Positions 54,031-64,000 of a DNA stretch of 64,000 nucleotides are shown here, piece by piece. The DNA is from Paenibacillus oryzae (GTDB lineage: Bacteria > Bacillota > Bacilli > Paenibacillales > Paenibacillaceae), in the NCBI RefSeq assembly GCF_001675045.1, contig NZ_LYPA01000045.1, positions 49,356 to 113,355 of the forward strand, in the 5' to 3' direction. The notes beneath the pieces were generated by a model. It searched no databases, was not told where the DNA came from, and saw only the letters and a program-made list of their open reading frames with translations. The number at the start of each line of letters is the position of its first letter. Position 1 is the stretch's first letter. The translations under genes and the position numbers were made by a program.

Positions 54031-55173
54031 ATGAAATTAACCATCTCCAAAAACGAATTAAACGATGCGATTCAACAAGTCGCCAAAGCTGTATCGCCAC
54101 GGCCTGCCATTCCAATACTTGGAGGCATCAAAATAGATGTAAATCATCAATACGTAACGTTAACCGCCAGCGATACTGATATATCTATTCAAAGCTTTGT
54201 TTCCGTAGAACAAGGAGACAAAATTATTGCTCAAATCGACAAACCCGGAAGCGTTGTGCTTCCCGCCAAGTTTTTTGTGGAAATTGTCAAAAAGCTGCCG
54301 TCGGATCAAGTCGCCATTGAAGTAACAGGCCAATTCCAAACGGTTATTTCCTCCGGCTCATCGGAAATTCAAATGGTGGGGCTGGATCCCGAAGAATACC
54401 CTGTTCTGCCCTCCGTGGATCAAAATCAAATGATTCAAATTCCAGGCGACTTGATTAAGTCCATGATTCGCCAAACGGTGCTTGCAGCTTCAACAAGCGA
54501 GCAAACCCCTATTCTTACCGGTGTTTTGTGGAATCTTAACGAAGGCGAACTGAAGTTTACCGCTACGGACCGCCATCGTCTTGCAAGCCGTACGACAAAG
54601 GTTGATCTGGACAGCTCCTATCATTTCAGCAATATTGTTATTTCGGCCAAAACACTGGTTGAGCTGTCCCGGTTGATTCCGGATCAAAATACGATGGTTG
54701 ACGTAGTTGTCGCCGATAACCAGGTTTTGTTCAAAGTGGACAACATTCTGTTTTACACGCGCATACTGGACGGAACCTATCCCGATACATCCAAAATCAT
54801 TCCCAGCTCCTATGAAACCGAGCTTGTGCTGAACACTAAAAATTTGATGGACGCAATCGACCGCGCTTATTTGATGTCCCGCGAGGAAAAAACAAACATT
54901 GTTCGTCTGACGACGCTGGAAAGCGGAGGCATTGAAATTTCCTCCAGCTCTACGGAGCTTGGGCGGGTAACGGAGCAGCTGGATGCTTCGCAGATGTCGG
55001 GCCAGCCGCTACGAATTGCGTTTAACTCCAAATATATGCTGGACGTACTGAAAGTAATCGACAGCGAGCAGCTGTTTATTGGTTTTACAGGAGCTATGCG
55101 CCCCATCATTATCCGGCCAATGGACCATGATTTCAGCATGTATGTCATTCTGCCATATCGGACAACCGGCTAA
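54031..55173 (+). CDS. dnaN: DNA polymerase III beta subunit (sliding clamp)
   Basis: The 380-residue protein shows three clamp domains, starting MKLTISKNELNDAIQQVAKA and ending in the conserved MPMR-like clamp-cleft region MRPIIIRPMDHDFSMYVILP. It forms the ring that tethers polymerase and many partners. Start ATG with a modest GGGTGAAAAG site. It follows oriC and heads dnaN-rlbA-recF-remB-gyrB. Confidence 0.98.
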   Translation: MKLTISKNELNDAIQQVAKAVSPRPAIPILGGIKIDVNHQYVTLTASDTDISIQSFVSVEQGDKIIAQIDKPGSVVLPAKFFVEIVKKLPSDQVAIEVTGQFQTVISSGSSEIQMVGLDPEEYPVLPSVDQNQMIQIPGDLIKSMIRQTVLAASTSEQTPILTGVLWNLNEGELKFTATDRHRLASRTTKVDLDSSYHFSNIVISAKTLVELSRLIPDQNTMVDVVVADNQVLFKVDNILFYTRILDGTYPDTSKIIPSSYETELVLNTKNLMDAIDRAYLMSREEKTNIVRLTTLESGGIEISSSSTELGRVTEQLDASQMSGQPLRIAFNSKYMLDVLKVIDSEQLFIGFTGAMRPIIIRPMDHDFSMYVILPYRTTG

Positions 55174-55207
55174 GGGAAACCGCCATTTGGAAGGGAGGCA
55201 AAAAATA

Positions 55208-55423
55208 ATGAAGGAAATCGGCATTGATACGGAATATATTGCGTTAGGACAATTTTTGAAGCTTTCAGATTGCATATCCACAGGTGGACAAGCGAAATTT
55301 TTTCTGCAGGAGGCAGTTGTCCACATTAACGGCGAGCCTGACAACCGTCGCGGCCGCAAGCTGTATCCCGGGGACAAGGTGGAAGTGGAAGGCTGCGGCG
55401 CTTTTATCGTAACGGCAAAATAA
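55208..55423 (+). CDS. yaaA: S4-domain protein RlbA (YaaA)
   Basis: The 71-residue protein starts at the ATG at 55208 with GGGAGG upstream. It is a single S4 RNA-binding domain: ALGQFLKLSDCISTGGQAKF, VHINGEPDNRRGRKLYPGDKVEV. It lies between dnaN and recF as in Bacillus. It is thought to act in ribosome assembly, on the basis of Bacillus homologue work. Confidence 0.95.
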   Translation: MKEIGIDTEYIALGQFLKLSDCISTGGQAKFFLQEAVVHINGEPDNRRGRKLYPGDKVEVEGCGAFIVTAK

Positions 55424-55451
55424 AGCGTGAAGCGGGCCGGGAGGGCGTAAC

Positions 55452-56561
55452 GTGTTTTTGAAAAGCATTGCTTTGCAAAATTATCGCAACTATGAAAGCC
55501 TGGAGCTGGAAACGAGCAACGGAGTAAACGTATTTCTGGGGCCTAATGCACAAGGAAAAACAAATCTCCTGGAAGCTATATTTGTATTGGCTCTATCGAA
55601 GTCGCATCGCACCTCCAAGGACAAGGAGCTAATCGGCTGGCAGGGAGACGCAGCCCGAATCAGCGCAGCAGCGGATAAGCGCTACGGAACGGTTACGCTG
55701 GATCTGGCTTTTTCCTCTCAAGGAAAAAAGGCCAGAATCAACGGGCTGGAGCAGCGTAAGCTGAGCGATTTTATAGGTTCAATTAACGTCGTCATGTTTG
55801 CACCCGAGGATTTGGAAATTGTGAAAGGAACGCCGGGCGTACGCCGCAGATTTCTGGATATGGAAATCGGGCAGGTACAGCCCGGCTATCTGTATACGCT
55901 CCAGCAATACGGAAAAGTGCTGCAGCAGCGCAACAACTACCTGAAATCCGGCAGCGGCGGCAAAATGAACGAAACGATGATGGATATATGGAATATGCAG
56001 CTGGTAGAACATGGTGTTAAAATTATGAAAAAAAGGAAAGACTTTATACAGAAGCTGCAAGGTTTTGCGGAACAAATTCATGCCGGCATTACGGGAGGCT
56101 CGGAGAAGCTTTCTATCGCCTACCGGCCTTCCTTCGAATGCGACCTCGAACAAGATGAAACTGTTTTATTTGAGCAATTTATGTTAAAGTTAACACAGGT
56201 GAAAGATCAGGAGATTCGGAGAGGAGTCACGCTTGCGGGACCGCATCGGGACGATCTTGCTTTTTTCATTAACGGCAAGGAGGCCCATATCTTCGGTTCG
56301 CAAGGACAGCAGCGGACAACGGCATTGTCGCTTAAGCTGGCGGAGATCGAGCTGATTCGGGAAGAAATCGGCGAATATCCGTTATTGCTGCTGGATGACG
56401 TATTGTCGGAGCTCGACCAGAACCGGCAAACCCAATTGATAGAAACCTTTCAAAGCAAGGTGCAAACCTTTATTACAACGACCGGCCTGGAGAGCGTCAA
56501 CATGAGCAAGCTCCACGATGCCGGCATCTATTATGTGCGCGAAGGCAGAGTGACTAGGTAG
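55452..56561 (+). CDS. recF: DNA replication and repair protein RecF
   Basis: The 369-residue SMC-like ATPase starts at GTG (55452) with GGGAGG upstream. Walker A is GPNAQGKTN (30-38), the ABC signature region is GSQGQQRTTALSLKLAE and the Walker B is LLLLDDVLSELDQNRQ. It loads RecA at gaps with RecO and RecR. It lies 28 bases after yaaA. Confidence 0.97.
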   Translation: MFLKSIALQNYRNYESLELETSNGVNVFLGPNAQGKTNLLEAIFVLALSKSHRTSKDKELIGWQGDAARISAAADKRYGTVTLDLAFSSQGKKARINGLEQRKLSDFIGSINVVMFAPEDLEIVKGTPGVRRRFLDMEIGQVQPGYLYTLQQYGKVLQQRNNYLKSGSGGKMNETMMDIWNMQLVEHGVKIMKKRKDFIQKLQGFAEQIHAGITGGSEKLSIAYRPSFECDLEQDETVLFEQFMLKLTQVKDQEIRRGVTLAGPHRDDLAFFINGKEAHIFGSQGQQRTTALSLKLAEIELIREEIGEYPLLLLDDVLSELDQNRQTQLIETFQSKVQTFITTTGLESVNMSKLHDAGIYYVREGRVTR

Positions 56562-56590
56562 CAAACACGCCCTAGAAGAGGTGAGACGGC

Positions 56591-56842
56591 ATGTATATTC
56601 ATCTTGGCGGCGAAAAGATCATTCGCACGTCGGAGCTCGTTGCCATTTTCGATATTTCAATCGAGCAGTCTTCCAAGCTTTCCAAGCAATTTGTTGCGGG
56701 AGCCCGCAAACGCAAGGATGTAGAGACGATTGGCGAGGAAGAGCCCAAGTCCATCGTCGTCACCAAAAAACGGATTTATTATTCGCCGATTTCGTCCTCA
56801 ACGCTTAAGAAGAGGGCGCATCAGTTTGTAGCGAATGGATAG
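56591..56842 (+). CDS. remB: Extracellular matrix regulator RemB (YaaB)
   Basis: The 83-residue protein matches DUF370 RemB: MYIHLGGEKIIRTSELVAIF, KDVETIGEEEPKSIVVT, a C-terminal block YYSPISSSTLKKRA. RemB works with RemA to activate matrix and osmoprotection genes in Bacillus. It lies between recF and gyrB as in Bacillus. The start has AGAGGTGAGA upstream. Confidence 0.95.
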   Translation: MYIHLGGEKIIRTSELVAIFDISIEQSSKLSKQFVAGARKRKDVETIGEEEPKSIVVTKKRIYYSPISSSTLKKRAHQFVANG

Positions 56843-56873
56843 GAACAGGAAGAGCAGTTGAGAGGAGCAGTGA

Positions 56874-58790
<1,917 letters not shown>

Positions 58791-58798
58791 TCCATGGT

Positions 58799-58838
58799 AG
58801 GAGCAGCAGCCTTGATGCAAGGCGGACTGCTCCTTTCG
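58799..58838 (+). terminator. gyrB terminator
   Basis: GGAGCAG and CTGCTCC pair, with inner CCTT/AAGG, followed by TTTCG. It is 10 bases past the stop codon. Confidence 0.65.
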
Positions 58839-58911
58839 ATCTATTTGGTCCCCAATTTTGCGTCGAGGCTATCGTTTCTTGCTGGCGGGGTGCAAGGCAA
58901 GCCTGCTCCTC

Positions 58912-59673
58912 TTATTTGCTTTTTCGTTTGATGCCGCCATAAGCTCTGGCGTAGGAAACAACTTTACGATGCATGCTTTTGTCGGACAGCTTGTTAAAAA
59001 TATAGGGATGCGGCTTCGTATTCACTTCAAGCACCCATGGCTTCAGCCTCGTATCGATCGCAACGTCGACGCCCAGCTCCTTCAGGCCGGGATAGGCGGT
59101 AGACAGCTGTTTTCCGATTGCTACACCCAGCGTTCTCAGCTTCCCGAGATATCCGTTCATTTCGCTCCCGGAGAGATGACCGGCCATCAATTGCTGGAAG
59201 GACATCATCGTGCCGCCGTTATGGTAATTGGTCACGATTTTATCGGGATGGGAAAGCCGGCCGATTATGCCCGTTGTTTCCCAAGAGCCGCGCGGATTGC
59301 GTTGGACCATTACCCTCAGATCAAAGCGGCGCTTCCGATGCTTGAGCAGATGGATGCCTTGCTGCACCAAATAGTTTCGAGTTCCCGTTATTCGCTGCAG
59401 CCCTCTGTACAGCTCGTCGAACGATGAAGCGTGTTGCTCGCTAGTACCGGTTTGGTAGCGATAAGAGGAATCTTTTGCGGCCTCTACGCGAATAACGCCT
59501 TTGCCAAATGTGCCGGACATCGGTTTGACGTAAACCATCCCGTACTCCTGGAGCAGACTATGCAAGCTGTCACGATTGAAAACCTTGGTTAGCGGTATGG
59601 ATGGAACAAGCTTGGGTGATTTCATGAGCACTTTGGTTTTGGCCCACTTGCTTCTTACCCGTCTAATAGACAA
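58912..59673 (-). CDS. YheC/YheD-family ATP-grasp protein
   Basis: The 253-residue protein has the ATP-grasp pattern of YheC/YheD: YVKPMSGTFGKGVIRVEA near the start, RFDLRVMVQRNPRGSW in the middle and the DVAIDTRLKPWVLEVNTKPHP end. In Bacillus the relatives are spore-coat-associated; the reaction is not known. A TTG at 59673 has GAGGTG upstream and fits the family start; a TTG at 59733 is longer. It lies on the strand opposite to gyrB and gyrA, against the replication direction. Confidence 0.88.
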   Translation of the reverse strand: MSIRRVRSKWAKTKVLMKSPKLVPSIPLTKVFNRDSLHSLLQEYGMVYVKPMSGTFGKGVIRVEAAKDSSYRYQTGTSEQHASSFDELYRGLQRITGTRNYLVQQGIHLLKHRKRRFDLRVMVQRNPRGSWETTGIIGRLSHPDKIVTNYHNGGTMMSFQQLMAGHLSGSEMNGYLGKLRTLGVAIGKQLSTAYPGLKELGVDVAIDTRLKPWVLEVNTKPHPYIFNKLSDKSMHRKVVSYARAYGGIKRKSK

Positions 59674-59939
59674 TTTACAGACACCTCGTTTTCCATATGG
59701 AGATTTATTAAGCTGTACAAACAGGCGGGGCAAGACAGAGTTTGGAATGAATGGTATAATAAAAGGGCAGTCTGTTTACTTTATGTCGTCCCTGGACGGA
59801 TGGGGAGGGCAAGTTTGCCTATTTTCAAAATAACTATTGTTTACTTCTGGAAGCCGTGTTTAGAGACTTCGGCTTTGTGAAAGAAATAGAGGTAACGGAC
59901 TACAAGTTTGTGGGATAGATAAGGTCAAGGAGGTTAAGC

Positions 59940-62420
59940 ATGGCGGAAGAACAACGAATGTCAGTGACAAACCGTGATATCGGCACGGAGATGCGCGATT
60001 CCTTTATGGCTTATTCGATGAGCATCATCGTAAGCCGCGCTTTGCCCGATGTAAGGGACGGGCTGAAGCCGGTTCACCGCCGTATCTTGTACGCGATGTC
60101 CGAGCTTGGGATGTCGCCGGACAAGCCGCATAAAAAGTCGGCGAGAATCGTCGGCGAAGTCATCGGCAAGTACCATCCGCACGGCGACTCTGCCGTCTAT
60201 GAATCCATGGTACGGATGGCGCAAGACTTCTCCATGCGCTATATGCTGGTAGATGGCCACGGCAACTTTGGCTCTATCGATGGCGATATGGCGGCGGCAA
60301 TGCGGTACACGGAGGCCAGGTTGTCGAAGATGGCGATGGAGCTTCTTCGCGACATCAACAAGGAAACGATCGATTTTAAGCCGAACTATGACGGCGAGGA
60401 GCAGGAGCCAGTTGTGCTTCCTTCCCGCTTTCCCAATTTGCTTGTTAATGGCGTAACCGGCATTGCGGTAGGCATGGCCACAAATATTCCTCCTCACAAT
60501 CTGGTAGAGGTTATTGACGGATTGCAAGCTATGATTGTTAATCCCGATATTACGCCGCTGGAGCTGATGGAGTTTGTTAAAGGGCCGGATTTCCCGACCG
60601 CCGGATTTGTTATGGGGCTGCAAGGTATACGGCAGGCCTATTTGACAGGCCGCGGCTCTGTCACTATGCGTGCGCGCGCAACAATTGAAGAAAATAACGG
60701 AAAAGCCCGCATCTTGATTCATGAGCTTCCATATCAGGTCATCAAGGCGAGATTGGTTGAAAAAATAGCGGAATTGGTCCGCGAGAAAAAGCTGGACGGC
60801 ATTACCGACCTGCGCGATGAGTCCGATCGCAACGGCATGCGGGTTGTCATCGAGCTGCGCCGCGACGTCAATCCAAGCGTTGTGCTTAACAATTTGTACA
60901 AGCATACGCAATTGCAGTCCAATTTTGGCATCAATATGCTGGCACTCGTAAATGGCGAGCCTAAAACGTTGAACCTGCGGGAAATGCTTTATCATTACCT
61001 GCAGCATCAAATCGAGGTTATCCGCAGACGGACAGAATATGATTTGAAGAAGGCTGAAGCCAGAGCTCATATTCTGGAAGGCTTGCGCATCGCGCTGGAT
61101 AATCTGGACGAGGTTATCGCCCTTATTCGCGGCTCCCGTACGACTGAGGAAGCGCGCGAGGGCTTGATTACCCGGTTTTCGCTCAGCCTTGAGCAGGCGC
61201 AGGCGATTCTGGATATGCGTTTGCAGCGCCTTACCGGTCTGGAACGCGACAAGATCGAAGCGGAGTATAACGAGCTTCAGGTCAAAATTGCGGAATACAA
61301 AGCCATTTTGGGAGACGAAAAGCTTGTGCTTGATATTATCAGTACGGAGCTGAATGAAATCAAGGAGCGCTTCGGAGACGAGCGCCGTACGGAAATTACG
61401 GCAAGCGACGATGAGATATTGGATGAGGATTTGATTCCGCGCGAGGACGTTATCATCTCCATTACTCATTCCGGCTATATCAAGCGTCTTCCGGTTACGA
61501 CCTATCGAAGCCAGAAGCGGGGCGGACGCGGCGTAGTGGGCATGGATACCAAAGAGCATGATTTTGTGGAGCATCTTTTTGTATCCAATACGCATCACTT
61601 CCTGCTGTTCTTCACCAATAAAGGCAAGGTGTACAAGCTGAAGGCTTACGAAATTCCGGATTTAAGCCGGACCGCGCGAGGTACGCCAATCATTAATCTG
61701 ATTCAGATTGAGCAAGGCGAAACGATTAATGCGGTTATTCCCGTACAGGCCTTCGACTCTGATCATTACCTGTTCTTCGCTACACGCCAAGGCGTTGTGA
61801 AGAAGACGCCGCTTGATGATTACGTCAATATCCGCAAGGTTGGTCTTATTGCCATTTCCTTGCGCGAGGATGATGATCTGATCGGCGTTAAGCTGACGGA
61901 CGGCAATCAGGAAATCATTATGGGAACCAGTCAAGGCATGTCGATTCGGTTCTCGGAGAATGATGTTCGTTCCATGGGACGGTCCGCAACAGGCGTGAAG
62001 GGCATCGGACTGGACGATGATGATGTTGTTATCGATATGGACGTCGTTCAGAAGGATAAAAACATACTGATCGTAACCTCCAAAGGTTACGGCAAGCGTA
62101 CGCCGGAAGCCGAATACCGGATTCAGAACCGCGGCGGCAAAGGCATCAAAACGTTGAACGTCACCGATAAAAACGGACCAATCGTTGCGCTCAAGGTGGT
62201 TGAGAATGACGAGGATCTGATGATTATGACGGCGCTTGGCACATTGATCCGCACCAGCATGGACGGCATTTCTTCCATGGGCCGCAACACGCAAGGCGTC
62301 AGACTTATTCATACCCGCGAAGACGATACCGTTGCAACGGTTACTCGGGTAGCGCGCAGCGAGGAAAACGAAAACCTGGACGAAGCGCAAGAAGACGGGG
62401 AAAACGATTCCCAGCAATAA
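59940..62420 (+). CDS. gyrA: DNA gyrase subunit A
   Basis: The 826-residue protein has the winged-helix cleavage domain with the quinolone region GDSAVYE (Ser84 and Glu88, the susceptible-type residues) and active-site Tyr123 in MRYTEARL. Six beta-pinwheel repeats make up the C-terminal DNA-wrapping domain with the GyrA box QKRGGRG. The end is acidic. It breaks and rejoins DNA. It has AGGAGG upstream. The HD-GYP gene follows by 39 bases. Confidence 0.99.
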   Translation: MAEEQRMSVTNRDIGTEMRDSFMAYSMSIIVSRALPDVRDGLKPVHRRILYAMSELGMSPDKPHKKSARIVGEVIGKYHPHGDSAVYESMVRMAQDFSMRYMLVDGHGNFGSIDGDMAAAMRYTEARLSKMAMELLRDINKETIDFKPNYDGEEQEPVVLPSRFPNLLVNGVTGIAVGMATNIPPHNLVEVIDGLQAMIVNPDITPLELMEFVKGPDFPTAGFVMGLQGIRQAYLTGRGSVTMRARATIEENNGKARILIHELPYQVIKARLVEKIAELVREKKLDGITDLRDESDRNGMRVVIELRRDVNPSVVLNNLYKHTQLQSNFGINMLALVNGEPKTLNLREMLYHYLQHQIEVIRRRTEYDLKKAEARAHILEGLRIALDNLDEVIALIRGSRTTEEAREGLITRFSLSLEQAQAILDMRLQRLTGLERDKIEAEYNELQVKIAEYKAILGDEKLVLDIISTELNEIKERFGDERRTEITASDDEILDEDLIPREDVIISITHSGYIKRLPVTTYRSQKRGGRGVVGMDTKEHDFVEHLFVSNTHHFLLFFTNKGKVYKLKAYEIPDLSRTARGTPIINLIQIEQGETINAVIPVQAFDSDHYLFFATRQGVVKKTPLDDYVNIRKVGLIAISLREDDDLIGVKLTDGNQEIIMGTSQGMSIRFSENDVRSMGRSATGVKGIGLDDDDVVIDMDVVQKDKNILIVTSKGYGKRTPEAEYRIQNRGGKGIKTLNVTDKNGPIVALKVVENDEDLMIMTALGTLIRTSMDGISSMGRNTQGVRLIHTREDDTVATVTRVARSEENENLDEAQEDGENDSQQ

Positions 62421-62459
62421 GCACCAAAATGAATACGGGAATTAAGGGAGAGGACATCC

Positions 62460-63533
62460 GTGGGAACGGTAATTGTTGAGCAGCTTAAGCCAGGAGATAA
62501 ACTGGAAGAAGATGTCCTTACCTCGTCTGGCAACGTTTTGCTTCAGAAGGGCAAGGTGATCTCGTCCAGGGAATTGGAAATCTTGCAAGCCTTCCTTATA
62601 TCGAACGTTAAGGTTGAAAATAGCGCGGCCGATCCCAAAGCGGCGGAGGAAACTGTTGAGGAGCCTGCACCTGCAGCCAAAGGGCAGGCTCCGGCAACGC
62701 CTTTGCAGCAGGAATATGAAAAGATGGTTGAAGTGCTGCGGACTATTTTTAATTCGCAGGTTACGGGACAAGGCATGCCTATTATGGATATAAGAGTGCA
62801 ATTGGAAAAGCTGCTTCAGCACATAGAAAGCTATAAGGTGCTGAGCTTTGTTCCAAGGCCATTCCCGGAAAGAGACTATCTGCTTCATAATAGCGTCGAG
62901 TCTGCAATGACCTCCTATTTGATTGCGCAGTGGGTCGGTTTTCCGCAGAAAGAATGGATGCAGGTTGCCCTTGCTGGTCTGCTCAAGGATATTGGGAATG
63001 TGCGCATTGACAAGGGTATTCTGTATAAGCCAAATGGTCTTACTCAGGATGAAGCCGAGGAAATGAAACGCCATACCGTTCTTGGTTATCAGCTTCTCAA
63101 AAATGTAGCCGCGCTTAACGAAGGCGCTAAGCTGGCTGCGCTTCAGCATCACGAAAAAATTGACGGAAGCGGCTATCCGCTAGGGATTGATTCCACTAAA
63201 ATTCATCCCTATGCCAAAATCGTCGGAATCGCGGATATCTTCCATGCAATGACGCTGAACAAGTCCTACCGTAAAGCTGCATCTCCTTATTTGGTGCTGG
63301 AGCAGTTGATGTCGGAATCGTTCGGCAAGCTGGATGCAGGATATGTGAGGACCTTTGTGGAGAAGGTAACTCAGATTAGCAACGGTACTTTTGTTCGGCT
63401 GAGCGATGACCGCGTTGGCGAAATTGTATTTTGCGAACGGTCTTATCCGACGCGTCCTTGGGTTTCCGTAGATGGGACAATCGTTAATTTGACGGTGGAG
63501 CGCAATCTTCATATTAAAGAAGTCGTTAAGTAA
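62460..63533 (+). CDS. HD-GYP domain protein with a changed HD motif
   Basis: The 357-residue protein starts at GTG (62460) with GGGAGAGGAC upstream. Residues 1-60 are a small N-domain, then a Glu/Pro/Ala-rich linker (60-82), then an HD-GYP domain (about 130-310). The HHEK (230-233) and GYP (238-240) motifs are intact, as is the LTQDEAEEMKRHTVLG block. The metal-binding HD pair, normally HD, is KD (176-177). HD-GYP domains hydrolyse c-di-GMP, but the missing His may weaken metal binding. The gene follows gyrA and precedes the rRNA operon. Confidence 0.9.
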   Translation: MGTVIVEQLKPGDKLEEDVLTSSGNVLLQKGKVISSRELEILQAFLISNVKVENSAADPKAAEETVEEPAPAAKGQAPATPLQQEYEKMVEVLRTIFNSQVTGQGMPIMDIRVQLEKLLQHIESYKVLSFVPRPFPERDYLLHNSVESAMTSYLIAQWVGFPQKEWMQVALAGLLKDIGNVRIDKGILYKPNGLTQDEAEEMKRHTVLGYQLLKNVAALNEGAKLAALQHHEKIDGSGYPLGIDSTKIHPYAKIVGIADIFHAMTLNKSYRKAASPYLVLEQLMSESFGKLDAGYVRTFVEKVTQISNGTFVRLSDDRVGEIVFCERSYPTRPWVSVDGTIVNLTVERNLHIKEVVK

Positions 63534-63542
63534 ACGTTTGAT

Positions 63543-63600
63543 AAAAGCCTGTGTCCGAAGCTCCATCTGGAGACTTTGGATCATCAGGCTTTTTTGTTTT
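63543..63600 (+). terminator. Terminator after the HD-GYP gene
   Basis: AAGCCTG pairs with CAGGCTT; an inner TCCGAAG/CTTTGGA stem extends it, and TTTTTTGTTTT follows. Confidence 0.85.
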
Positions 63601-63859
63601 GTTGGGGTAGACAGTGCATTGGTTACCTGCATTGGAATGCTTCATAAATGATTGGGGTCCCCCCTCGCGCAATTAGTGCTTTCTTGAAGGAAACAAAGCC
63701 ATAAACGATAATGCTTTTAAAAGATAATGCTTTTATTAGAAGAAGTTATATGAAGTTCTGAAATAATCCTGGTTAAAAATCGATGAAAAACCTTGATTTA
63801 GAGCCTTTCTTAGGAGATATTTCTTAGGTGATAAGGACTCATTATTTTGGGGAGATTTT

Positions 63860-64000
63860 GAAGGTAGAAAATAATTATAAATAAATTTTAAAAAATACTT
63901 GCAATACTCTAGGCGCCTATGTTATATTATTTAAGTCGCCGCTGAGACATGCGGTGTACACGGAACAAAACGAAACAAAAGCTTGTTCTTTGAAAACTGA
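63860..64000 (+). promoter_or_regulatory. rRNA operon promoter and leader (16S gene just outside the window)
   Basis: An AT-rich UP-element-like tract (63861-63898) precedes -35 TTGCAA (63899-63904) and -10 TATATT (63923-63928), 18 bases apart. The leader ends with GTTCTTTGAAAACTGA, the sequence that regularly stands before 16S genes in bacilli. A gyrA-HD-GYP-rrn order matches Bacillus rrnO. The stretch 63601-63860 holds no gene I can support. Confidence 0.82.

Noticed and set aside
59961..61598. Long minus-strand ORF (545 codons) opposite gyrA
   Set aside because: Antisense shadow of gyrA; no recognisable domain or ribosome site.

Overview
The window is the replication-origin region of a spore-forming, Gram-positive bacterium of the Firmicutes. 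Three things point to Paenibacillus or a close relative: the gene order rpmH-dnaA-dnaN-rlbA-recF-remB-gyrB-gyrA followed by an rRNA operon, a YheC/YheD-type ATP-grasp gene between gyrB and gyrA, and an S-layer-homology exoenzyme plus an HD-GYP gene after gyrA. Spore-line markers are the soj/spo0J-type parA-parB pair, noc and yyaC. The genus is my inference from protein style and gene order; no database was searched.

Layout from left to right. 1-5.1 kb: the start of a membrane kinase-like gene, an SLH-anchored serine hydrolase, rlmH, a small CxxC protein and an HtrA protease. 5.2-12 kb: the walR-walK-walH-walI cell-wall regulon with walJ, split by a 52-bp tandem repeat. 12.0-12.65 kb: two tandem copies of a 221-bp, highly structured repeat. 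12.65-23.6 kb: an M23 peptidase, a truncated ECF sigma gene with its neighbour, purA (with a PurR-type operator), dnaB, rplI, gdpP, yybS, a CBS protein and an LCP transferase. 23.8-27.4 kb: small membrane proteins, ktrA-ktrB potassium uptake, and a repeat field. 27.4-34.7 kb: an MFS transporter, rpsF-ssb-rpsR, yjzC, a membrane glycosyltransferase with a possible attenuator, ridA, and an ECF sigma cluster. 34.76-38.4 kb: tRNA-Ser(CGA), then an orphan solute-binding lipoprotein and a blaI-blaR1-like pair sharing one operator design. 38.6-42.4 kb: DUF951, mscS, DUF3343, yyaC, DUF4446 and a cysteine-desulfurase-like enzyme. 42.5-52 kb: parB, parA, noc, rsmG, mnmG, mnmE, jag, yidC, rnpA and rpmH, all pointing away from the origin. 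52-54 kb: a bipartite oriC around dnaA. 54-63.5 kb: dnaN to gyrA and the HD-GYP gene. The window ends in an rRNA promoter and leader just before the expected 16S gene.

Most genes are transcribed away from oriC. The chromosome-biology genes (dnaA, dnaN, dnaB, ssb, recF, gyrases, parAB/noc with two parS sites) sit together. A second theme is the envelope: WalRK and its accessory proteins, HtrA, M23, LCP, YidC and c-di-AMP turnover by GdpP near its usual target class KtrAB.

The most interesting non-housekeeping item is the BlaI/BlaR1-like module. Its BlaR1-like protease has no penicillin-sensing domain. The three perfect operators ACTAC-N5-GTAGT, plus one degenerate site, lie in the same geometry in front of both blaI and a solute-binding lipoprotein. 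This suggests a proteolysis-controlled regulon with an unknown signal. I saw no CRISPR array, prophage or intact insertion sequence.
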